From Pseudoalteromonas haloplanktis ATCC 14393 (lineage in GTDB: Bacteria > Pseudomonadota > Gammaproteobacteria > Enterobacterales > Alteromonadaceae): DNA of 64,000 nucleotides. A program made the position numbers and the translations under genes. Below, piece after piece: positions 57,604 to 64,000 of this stretch. The first letter of the stretch is position 1, and the number at the start of each line of letters is the position of its first letter. The stretch covers positions 248,001-312,000 of the forward strand of contig NZ_AHCA01000003.1 of the NCBI RefSeq assembly GCF_000238355.1, read 5' to 3'. The notes under the pieces are model-generated. The model saw nothing but the letters and a program-made list of their open reading frames with translations, was not told where the DNA came from and searched no databases.

Positions 57604-58953
57604 TTAATCAGTTTGTTTGCTCATAGATTCGACAACTGCAGCAATTTTTTGTGCATTATCAAGTACTACTTTCTCTTCTTCGGCTTCAACCATGACACGA
57701 ACAACCGGTTCAGTACCCGATTTACGTAATAATACACGGCCTTTTCCTGCAAGTTGCTCTTCTACTTGAGCAACTGCAGCAATAACTGCTGGGGCTTGTG
57801 TTGGATCAGTGCCTGCCTTATAACGCACATTAATCATCTTCATCGGGTATTTTACAAAGCCTGCACCTAAATCTTTAAGTGTGCGATTTTGTGCAACCAT
57901 TGCAGCGAGTACTTGCAGACTTGAAATAATGCCGTCACCAGTACTTATCAGATCAAGGTTTAATACGTGACCAGAACTTTCGCCGCCAATCTTCCAACCT
58001 TTTTCTTGTAATAGTTCCATTACATAACGATCACCCACTTTACTACGAGCAAACTCAATGCCTTTTGCTTTGAGTGCATTTTCAAGGCCCATATTTGACA
58101 TTACAGTTCCAACAACGCCACCACCTAGCATGTCATCGTTCGCTGCTTGGCAGGCAATAATGTAAACAATATCGTCGCCGTCAAATACACGCCCATTGTG
58201 ATCAACCATCATTACGCGGTCCCCATCACCGTCGTAGGCAATACCGACGTCCGCGTTATGCTCTAATACTTTACGTTTTAGTGCATCAACATGAGTAGCA
58301 CCACACTCTAGGTTGATATTTACGCCATTAGGCTCGCATGCATGACAAATTATCTCAGCGCCCAGCTCGCGCATCACTGAAGGTGCTATATGGTAGGTTG
58401 CACCATTAGCGCAATCTAAAACTATTTTTAAGCCTTCTAACGATAAGCCTTGTGGGAACTGGCTTTTACAAAATTCAATATAGCGACCATCAGCACTTTC
58501 TAAACGACGAGCCTTACCCAATTTGTCAGACGCTACACACGTCATTGGCTCATCAAGCATCGCTTCAATTTGTTGTTCAACTTCATCAGCTAATTTTAAG
58601 CCTCGACCACAAAAGAACTTAATGCCATTATCATGATAAGGGTTATGAGAAGCACTGATCACAATACCCGCTTCAGCACGGAAGGTCTGCGTTAAATATG
58701 CAACAGCCGGTGTTGGCATAGGACCAAGTAATACCACATCAATACCTGCAGCAATTAATCCTGCCTCAAGTGAGGTTTCTAACATATAGCCTGAAATACG
58801 GGTATCTTTGCCTATGATGACTTTTTTAGTGCCATTTTGTGACAAGACTCGACCTGCCGCCCAGCCTAACTTAAGTGCAAATTCAGGGGTAATTGGGTAT
58901 TCACCCACCATGCCACGTACACCATCGGTGCCAAAATATTTTCTTTCACTCAT
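57604..58953 (-). CDS. glmM: Phosphoglucosamine mutase
   Basis: 449 residues. Active-site Ser in [15 protein letters not shown], the metal loop [11 protein letters not shown], sugar-binding GESSGH and phosphate-binding [12 protein letters not shown] are intact. Converts glucosamine-6-phosphate to glucosamine-1-phosphate for peptidoglycan and LPS synthesis. Overlaps folP by 4 bases, the usual folP-glmM arrangement. Confidence 0.97.
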   Translation of the reverse strand: MSERKYFGTDGVRGMVGEYPITPEFALKLGWAAGRVLSQNGTKKVIIGKDTRISGYMLETSLEAGLIAAGIDVVLLGPMPTPAVAYLTQTFRAEAGIVISASHNPYHDNGIKFFCGRGLKLADEVEQQIEAMLDEPMTCVASDKLGKARRLESADGRYIEFCKSQFPQGLSLEGLKIVLDCANGATYHIAPSVMRELGAEIICHACEPNGVNINLECGATHVDALKRKVLEHNADVGIAYDGDGDRVMMVDHNGRVFDGDDIVYIIACQAANDDMLGGGVVGTVMSNMGLENALKAKGIEFARSKVGDRYVMELLQEKGWKIGGESSGHVLNLDLISTGDGIISSLQVLAAMVAQNRTLKDLGAGFVKYPMKMINVRYKAGTDPTQAPAVIAAVAQVEEQLAGKGRVLLRKSGTEPVVRVMVEAEEEKVVLDNAQKIAAVVESMSKQTD

Positions 58954-59810
58954 TGTTTAATTCCTTGTTCGCACGCTTGCCATACGCCAAGCACATCTGC
59001 GGTTTCTTTTACATCATGTACACGAATAATTTTTGCGCCGTTTTGCGCTGCTATTAATGCCCCTGCCAAACTTCCAGCAAGGCGTTCGTTTGTTTGTCTA
59101 TTTAATAAGTTGCCAATCATTGACTTGCGCGAGAGCCCTGCCAGAACGGGTAAACCAAAGTGGTTAAATTCATCAAATCGTGCCAGTAATTGGTAGTTAT
59201 GGCTGAGAGTTTTACCAAAGCCAAATCCGGGGTCTAGAATAAGTTGCCGCCGCTGAATCCCCGCTGTTTCGCATGCTTTGATCCGCTGCGTAAAAAAATC
59301 ATTTATTTCACGGAATAAATCATCATACTGTGGAGCTGTCTGCATACTACGTGGCTGCCCTTGCATATGCATTAAGCACACAGCAACATCAGGGTGCTGT
59401 GCAACGGTTGCCAGCGCATTTGGCTCTTGAAGTGCACGTACATCGTTAACTATATCTGCACCCGCGAAAATGGCTTGACGCATTACTTCACTTTTACTGG
59501 TATCAATCGAAATGATGCAATTATTAACGGTACTGTCACTGTGGCTACGAATTGCCTCAATTGCAGGGATAACTCTGGCTAATTCATCATCCAGACTTAC
59601 ATCTGGCGCGCCTGGACGCGTTGATTCACCGCCAATATCGAGTATGGTAGCGCCGTCGGCTAATAAGGTTTGAGCTTTTATGACAGCGCTGTCTGTTTGA
59701 TAGTAGCGACCGCCGTCTGAGAAAGAATCAGGAGTGACATTTAAAATCCCCATTATGACTGGGGTAGTGAGGTGTAAACTGCGACCTCTTGGTAAATCAA
59801 CTGTGGTCAT
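58950..59810 (-). CDS. folP: Dihydropteroate synthase
   Basis: 286 residues. Pterin-binding [14 protein letters not shown] and [14 protein letters not shown], plus [13 protein letters not shown] and GLSRKSMIG motifs present. Makes dihydropteroate from pterin pyrophosphate and p-aminobenzoate; sulfonamide target. Upstream of glmM with a 4-base overlap and downstream of ftsH. Confidence 0.96.
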   Translation of the reverse strand: MTTVDLPRGRSLHLTTPVIMGILNVTPDSFSDGGRYYQTDSAVIKAQTLLADGATILDIGGESTRPGAPDVSLDDELARVIPAIEAIRSHSDSTVNNCIISIDTSKSEVMRQAIFAGADIVNDVRALQEPNALATVAQHPDVAVCLMHMQGQPRSMQTAPQYDDLFREINDFFTQRIKACETAGIQRRQLILDPGFGFGKTLSHNYQLLARFDEFNHFGLPVLAGLSRKSMIGNLLNRQTNERLAGSLAGALIAAQNGAKIIRVHDVKETADVLGVWQACEQGIKQ

Positions 59811-59866
59811 CTATCACCTTCAATACATCCATTGCATTGATATTTATACTTTATTTATTCTGTAAC

Positions 59867-59895
59867 AAAAAAGCCCCGACAATCGGGGCTTTTCG
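59867..59895 (-). terminator. ftsH terminator
   Basis: AAAAGCCCCGA-TTG-TCGGGGCTTTTTT on the minus strand, with A and T tracts, 18 bases after the ftsH stop and before folP. Confidence 0.9.
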
Positions 59896-59912
59896 TTCTG
59901 CTATTTTAACTG

Positions 59913-61856
59913 TTATTCAGCTTTATCATCAAGATTTGTTTCATCTTTTTGAGCTGATTTGTCGTCTTTTTCAACAACCGGCTGCACTTTTGTCTCTTCA
60001 ACGACAGGTTTTTTATCTGACGTATCACGACGGTCATGAGCATCGCGTGGCTCACGCACTGGTTGACGAGCCATTAGATCATCAATTTGCTTCGCATCAA
60101 TTGTTTCATATTTCATTAATGCATCTTTCATAGCATGTAAGATATCAATATGATCTTTTAAGATTTGCTCGGCACGCTGATAGTTTCGATCTGATAGCAA
60201 ACGCACTTCCGCATCAATTTCTTTAGCCGTTTCATCTGACATGCTCATAGCACGGCTACTACCGCCGCCCATGTACATCTCATTTTGGTCTTCAGTGTAC
60301 ATTAACGGACCTAACTTCTCACTAAGGCCCCACTGAGTAACCATTTTACGGGCAATATCTGTTGCTCGTTCAATATCGTTACTTGCACCTGTAGTGACTT
60401 TATCTTCACCGTAAATAAGCGCTTCCGCGATTCGACCACCGTATAAACTTGAAATCATAGACTCCAATAGTTCTTTAGAGTGACTAACACGGTCTTGCTC
60501 AGGTAAGTACATAGTCACACCAAGAGCACGGCCACGTGGAATAATTGATACTTTATAAACAGGATCATGTTCCGGCACGATGCGACCAACGATTGCGTGA
60601 CCTGCTTCATGGTACGCAGTCATTTCTTTTTCTTTCTCGCTCATCACCATGGTTTTGCGTTCGGCACCCATCATGATTTTATCTTTAGCGGCATCAAATT
60701 CAGCCATGCTAACAACACGCTTATTACCACGTGCAGCATAAAGCGCAGCTTCATTAACTAAGTTTGCTAAATCAGCGCCAGAGAAACCGGGTGTACCACG
60801 CGCAATAACTGAGGCTTCAACGTTGTCACCTAATGGTACTTTACGCATATGTACTTTAAGGATTTGTTCACGACCACGAATATCAGGTAAACCCACCACA
60901 ACTTGACGGTCAAAACGACCAGGGCGAAGTAGCGCTGGATCAAGTACATCAGGACGGTTAGTCGCGGCAATCACGATAATCCCTTCGTTACCTTCAAAGC
61001 CATCCATCTCAACTAGCATTTGGTTAAGTGTTTGCTCACGCTCGTCGTGACCACCACCCATACCAGCGCCACGCTTGCGGCCAACAGCATCAATTTCATC
61101 GATAAAGATAATACACGGCGCTGCTTTTTTCGCTTGTTCGAACATATCACGAACACGCGATGCACCAACACCTACAAACATTTCTACGAAATCAGAACCT
61201 GATATAGTAAAGAATGGGACTTTCGCTTCACCAGCAACGGCTTTAGCAAGCAAAGTTTTACCAGTACCTGGAGGACCTACCATCAGTACGCCTTTAGGAA
61301 TACTGCCACCGAGTTTTTGAAACTTCGATGGGTCACGTAAGAAATCAACCAGCTCTGTGACGTCTTCTTTTGCTTCATCGCAACCTGCTACATCGGCAAA
61401 GGTGGTTTTAATTTGGTCTTCGCTCATTAGTCGCGCTTTACTCTTACCAAACGACATGGCTCCTTTGCCACCACCGCCTTGCATTTGGCGCATGAAGAAA
61501 ATCCATACCCCAATCAGTAATAACATCGGGAACCATGAAATTAAGATGCTAGCTAAGAACGATTGCTCTTCAGGTTTAACACCTTTTACATCCGCACCAT
61601 TTTTTATTAAATCGTTGAGAATGTATTCATCATAAATAGGCATGATGGTTTGAAAACGCTCACCATTTGATTTTACGCCTGTGATCGTACCTGTGGTTCT
61701 ATCCATTGATACGTCTTGTATAGAGCCACTACGAGCCTCTTTTACAAATTGACTGTAACTAGTTTGACGATCTGCTTGATCGCCGCCATTAAAGCTCTGA
61801 AACACTGACATTAGCACAACTGCAATGACCAGCCAGAGTATTAGATTTTTCGCCAT
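59913..61856 (-). CDS. ftsH: ATP-dependent zinc metalloprotease FtsH
   Basis: 647 residues from ATG 61856 ([16 protein letters not shown]), matching E. coli FtsH; a TTG nine bases upstream (61865) is also in frame. Two helices with a periplasmic region (about 1-125), AAA+ domain ([26 protein letters not shown]), SRH with NRPD, and zinc motif HEAGH. Degrades membrane proteins and short-lived regulators such as sigma-32 and LpxC. C-terminal tail (about 600-647) is charged and low-complexity. Downstream of rlmE as usual. Confidence 0.97.
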   Translation of the reverse strand: MAKNLILWLVIAVVLMSVFQSFNGGDQADRQTSYSQFVKEARSGSIQDVSMDRTTGTITGVKSNGERFQTIMPIYDEYILNDLIKNGADVKGVKPEEQSFLASILISWFPMLLLIGVWIFFMRQMQGGGGKGAMSFGKSKARLMSEDQIKTTFADVAGCDEAKEDVTELVDFLRDPSKFQKLGGSIPKGVLMVGPPGTGKTLLAKAVAGEAKVPFFTISGSDFVEMFVGVGASRVRDMFEQAKKAAPCIIFIDEIDAVGRKRGAGMGGGHDEREQTLNQMLVEMDGFEGNEGIIVIAATNRPDVLDPALLRPGRFDRQVVVGLPDIRGREQILKVHMRKVPLGDNVEASVIARGTPGFSGADLANLVNEAALYAARGNKRVVSMAEFDAAKDKIMMGAERKTMVMSEKEKEMTAYHEAGHAIVGRIVPEHDPVYKVSIIPRGRALGVTMYLPEQDRVSHSKELLESMISSLYGGRIAEALIYGEDKVTTGASNDIERATDIARKMVTQWGLSEKLGPLMYTEDQNEMYMGGGSSRAMSMSDETAKEIDAEVRLLSDRNYQRAEQILKDHIDILHAMKDALMKYETIDAKQIDDLMARQPVREPRDAHDRRDTSDKKPVVEETKVQPVVEKDDKSAQKDETNLDDKAE

Positions 61857-61922
61857 ATCGCTCAAGGGGTTAACCTCTTGTATCCAATTAATTTAAATTC
61901 AACTAAACGCCTGACAACTGTA

Positions 61923-62552
61923 CTACAGTTTGTAGCCTGTCGCTACTATATATACTTCACGCGATCGTGCACGCGAGGCGTCGGGTTTACGGATTTTTAC
62001 AGTTTTAAAGCTATCACGCACTGTTTTTAAGAACTCATCAAAGCCTTCACCTTGGAATACTTTAACCACAAATGCACCATTTTTCTTTAAAACTTGACTA
62101 CACATATCTAATGCTAATTCCACTAAATACATACTGCCAGCTTGGTCAACTGAGCTATTACCACTCATATTCGGTGCCATATCAGAGAGCACCACATCAA
62201 CATTCTTACCATCAATGCGATTTAATAACGCATCTAAAACAGCTTCTTCTCGGAAATCTCCTTGTAAAAAATCAACGCCGGCCAGTGAGTCCATAGGCAA
62301 AATATCACAAGCAATAACTTGCCCTTTATCGCCTACTTTCTCAGCTAAATACTGTGACCAGCTTCCAGGGGCAGCTCCCAAATCAACCACCGTCATGGCT
62401 GGGCGTAGTAATTTATCTTTATTTTGGATCTCGTCGAGTTTAAAAATCGCACGAGAACGCCAACCTTTCTTTTGTGCCTCGTGAACATAAGGATCATCAA
62501 AATGTTCCTTCAACCATCGCTGTGAACTGGCCGAAAGTTTTTTATTCGTCAT
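61923..62552 (-). CDS. rlmE: 23S rRNA Um2552 2'-O-methyltransferase RlmE
   Basis: 209 residues. SAM motif [29 protein letters not shown] and [11 protein letters not shown] with the catalytic K-D-K-E set. Methylates U2552 in the A loop of 23S rRNA. Together with ftsH forms the heat-shock rrmJ-ftsH operon; divergent from yhbY. Confidence 0.96.
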   Translation of the reverse strand: MTNKKLSASSQRWLKEHFDDPYVHEAQKKGWRSRAIFKLDEIQNKDKLLRPAMTVVDLGAAPGSWSQYLAEKVGDKGQVIACDILPMDSLAGVDFLQGDFREEAVLDALLNRIDGKNVDVVLSDMAPNMSGNSSVDQAGSMYLVELALDMCSQVLKKNGAFVVKVFQGEGFDEFLKTVRDSFKTVKIRKPDASRARSREVYIVATGYKL

Positions 62553-62640
62553 AAATTAACACGCAACTAATTAGTAATATTCTTTAGATGGCGTTAGAAT
62601 ACCCTTAATTCAAGCCATATTCAGCAAAATTTGTAACAAC

Positions 62641-62937
62641 ATGAAATTATCGAACAAACAAAAGCAGTTTTTAAAAGGTCAAGCACACTCTCTAAAACCT
62701 GTTGTACTACTAGGTTCTAACGGTTTAACAGAGGGTGTATTAGTTGAAATTCAAAGCGCCTTAGAAATTCACGAACTTATCAAGGTAAAAGTACCAACAG
62801 ATGATCGTGAAACTAAAGCCCTGATTTTTGAAGCTATTATTCGTGAGACGGGTGCTGAGAAATTACAGTCAATCGGTCACACACTTGTACTTTATCGCCA
62901 AAGTGAAGAAAAGAAAATTCAATTACCACGTAATTAA
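62641..62937 (+). CDS. yhbY: CRM-domain RNA-binding protein YhbY
   Basis: 98 residues, a single CRS1/YhbY domain: LSNKQKQFLKGQAHSLKPVV and GSNGLTEGVL, with LIKVKVP. Associated with 50S assembly intermediates in E. coli. Divergent from rlmE; terminator follows. Confidence 0.94.
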   Translation: MKLSNKQKQFLKGQAHSLKPVVLLGSNGLTEGVLVEIQSALEIHELIKVKVPTDDRETKALIFEAIIRETGAEKLQSIGHTLVLYRQSEEKKIQLPRN

Positions 62938-62953
62938 TTATTTCTCCATTTGC

Positions 62954-62982
62954 AAAAAAAACCAGCTTTCGCTGGTTTTTTT
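62954..62982 (+). terminator. yhbY terminator
   Basis: AAAAAAACCAGC-TTTC-GCTGGTTTTTTT, strong stem with A and T tracts. Confidence 0.92.
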
Positions 62983-63031
62983 ATGTCTGCGCTTAGCTAC
63001 CAATAAATTGTAAAGAAATATATTGAGGTGC

Positions 63032-63508
63032 TTAAAAATTCATCTTCAAACTTCTTAACTGATAGCCTTGTTCCGCTTTTTGTAAGATAAAATAGCGATC
63101 AAATTCAGTTTCTGGCATTTTTTCAACAGGCACTTGCGCTATTAACTGCGCTAATTCTGGGGTGGTATTACTGTGCCCCACAATAACCACGATGCCGCTT
63201 TGGGCAAGTACCGTTTTTGTAAATTGAGCTAAATCACCTGGCTTATACGTGTTAACACTCAGGCCAAAATATTCTGCCAAAGGAGCGGCGGTCTCAATGG
63301 TACGATTATAATCTGTGCTATAGATGGTGCTTGGTTTTACCTCACCAAACAAATTGAACAAGCGTTCGGCTCTTTGCCTACCAGCCTCTGAAAGAGGTGG
63401 GTTTTTACCTGCTAACTTTTCACTATGGCGAAATAAAAAAATAGCGTCGGGTGCTGCGCTTATGTTAGCTGCAAATAAAAAGAGTAAACTTGCTAAAACA
63501 TAATTCAT
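63032..63508 (-). CDS. Exported histidine-phosphatase-family protein
   Basis: 158 residues. Signal peptide (about 1-18, ISAA), then FLFRHSEKLAGKNPPLSEAGRQRAE, an RHxE form of the phosphoglycerate-mutase/phosphatase fold, and VVIVGHSNTTPEL with the second His. Probably a periplasmic phosphatase of unknown substrate. Starts 4 bases inside the end of the serine hydrolase gene. Confidence 0.85.
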   Translation of the reverse strand: MNYVLASLLFLFAANISAAPDAIFLFRHSEKLAGKNPPLSEAGRQRAERLFNLFGEVKPSTIYSTDYNRTIETAAPLAEYFGLSVNTYKPGDLAQFTKTVLAQSGIVVIVGHSNTTPELAQLIAQVPVEKMPETEFDRYFILQKAEQGYQLRSLKMNF

Positions 63509-64000
63509 TTATTTTCCTCTTGATACGCCGTAACTTGCTGCGCACGTTTGTAAGCTAATGCGCGATCAATAAACTCTGTGGTTAATTCATTAATAAGGCC
63601 AGTTTCAGCATTGAGGATCAAACTAAAGCCTATATTTAAGTGCGGAATTACAACAAGGTCGCTACGATACCCCTGTACCCAACCACTATGATAATAAAGC
63701 GTTTCGTTGTCATAATCATACACTCGCCACCCTAAACCATAATAGGCTTCAGTAAGATGTTTTTTCCATACTCTACGGCGTAACTCTTTTTTAGTATGTG
63801 TGTAAGGTCTTGTTTGCGTAGCTAACTCGTCGCTTGATAAGACGGTTGGAAAATAGCCTAATTGGGCTTTTAACCATATAGCCATATCACTCGCACTGGC
63901 ATTAACCCCTGCGGCTGGCAGTACTTTATAATAATTTTTTTTCAATTTAGCGGTATGCCAACGTTTTCGTCCTCTTACATGGGGATAGGCATAGTTATCA
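63505..64000 (-). CDS. Beta-lactamase-family serine hydrolase, C-terminal part (cut by window)
   Basis: The frame is open to the window edge, so the gene continues beyond 64000; an internal TTG at 63945 is unlikely to be the start. Visible part: AYPHVRGRKRW, then the class C hydrolase signature VLPAAGVNASASDMAIWL, the LGWRVYDYDNETLYYHSGWV stretch with the YHSG (KTG-like) motif and SLILNAETGLINELTTEF. The Ser-x-x-Lys nucleophile lies outside the window. Coupled by 4 bases to the phosphatase gene. Confidence 0.85.
   Translation of the reverse strand, partial: DNYAYPHVRGRKRWHTAKLKKNYYKVLPAAGVNASASDMAIWLKAQLGYFPTVLSSDELATQTRPYTHTKKELRRRVWKKHLTEAYYGLGWRVYDYDNETLYYHSGWVQGYRSDLVVIPHLNIGFSLILNAETGLINELTTEFIDRALAYKRAQQVTAYQEENK

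Overview
The window looks like chromosomal DNA of a marine gammaproteobacterium of the Alteromonadales, most likely Pseudoalteromonas or a close relative. This rests on gene content and order (ftsH-rlmE-yhbY next to folP-glmM-tpiA-secG-tRNA-Leu, fadIJ, a Bat operon followed by an ECF sigma/anti-sigma pair, a CrsR/CrsA-like partner switch), on AT-rich sequence, and on short dispersed intergenic repeats. No database search was run; family names come from motif and sequence recognition.

Layout. 1-480: a tandem array of 41 copies of TAAGCGG, then a small palindromic intergenic repeat. 0.4-5.5 kb: accessory and poorly known genes, including a StbDE/RelBE-type toxin-antitoxin pair, an RRM protein, a PDC-sensor membrane protein and a frameshifted secreted protein. 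5.6-5.85 kb: two identical tRNA-Tyr genes. 6-7.8 kb: a YgjP-type metalloprotease and a pentapeptide-repeat potassium channel. 8-15.5 kb: an MHYT hybrid histidine kinase coupled to an HD-GYP regulator, then HD hydrolase, RlmI, PilZ and receiver genes. 15.5-25.8 kb: HrpA, RidA-like, SixA, an M16 protease and a GGDEF-EAL protein. 25.8-28.5 kb: EfpL, YjbR and GNAT genes with three full copies of a 160-bp MITE-like element, two of which lie in and beside a small membrane-protein gene. 28.5-32.1 kb: fadIJ. 32.4-41.7 kb: a complete MoxR/Bat operon, ECF sigma factor, DUF3379 anti-sigma and a Tim44-like protein. 41.8-46.2 kb: aromatic/aspartate aminotransferase, GAF protein, CrsR/CrsA-like pair, YciH. 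46.25-48.6 kb: an accessory island with a tRNA-like sequence carrying an oversized anticodon loop, directly followed by two proteins with HEPN-type R-x(4-5)-H motifs. 48.6-56.2 kb: gamma-glutamyltransferase, porin, PstS-like protein, chemoreceptor, VOC lipoprotein and a 50-residue lipoprotein. 56.2-64 kb: conserved core genes (tRNA-Leu, secG, tpiA, glmM, folP, ftsH, rlmE, yhbY), then a phosphatase and a serine hydrolase cut by the window end.

Themes. Signalling through cyclic-di-GMP and phosphorelays is dense: HD-GYP, PilZ, GGDEF-EAL, the MHYT kinase, a stand-alone receiver, SixA and CrsR/CrsA. Membrane stress is represented by the Bat operon, ECF sigma pair and FtsH. Three genes appear split by one-base differences, two of them in homopolymer runs of four or more bases, which are either real lesions or assembly errors. 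The most interesting candidate for an undescribed system is the tRNA-like plus double-HEPN cassette at 46.58-48.25 kb. The MITE family and the heptamer repeats (window start and 48.54 kb) are the most notable non-coding structures.
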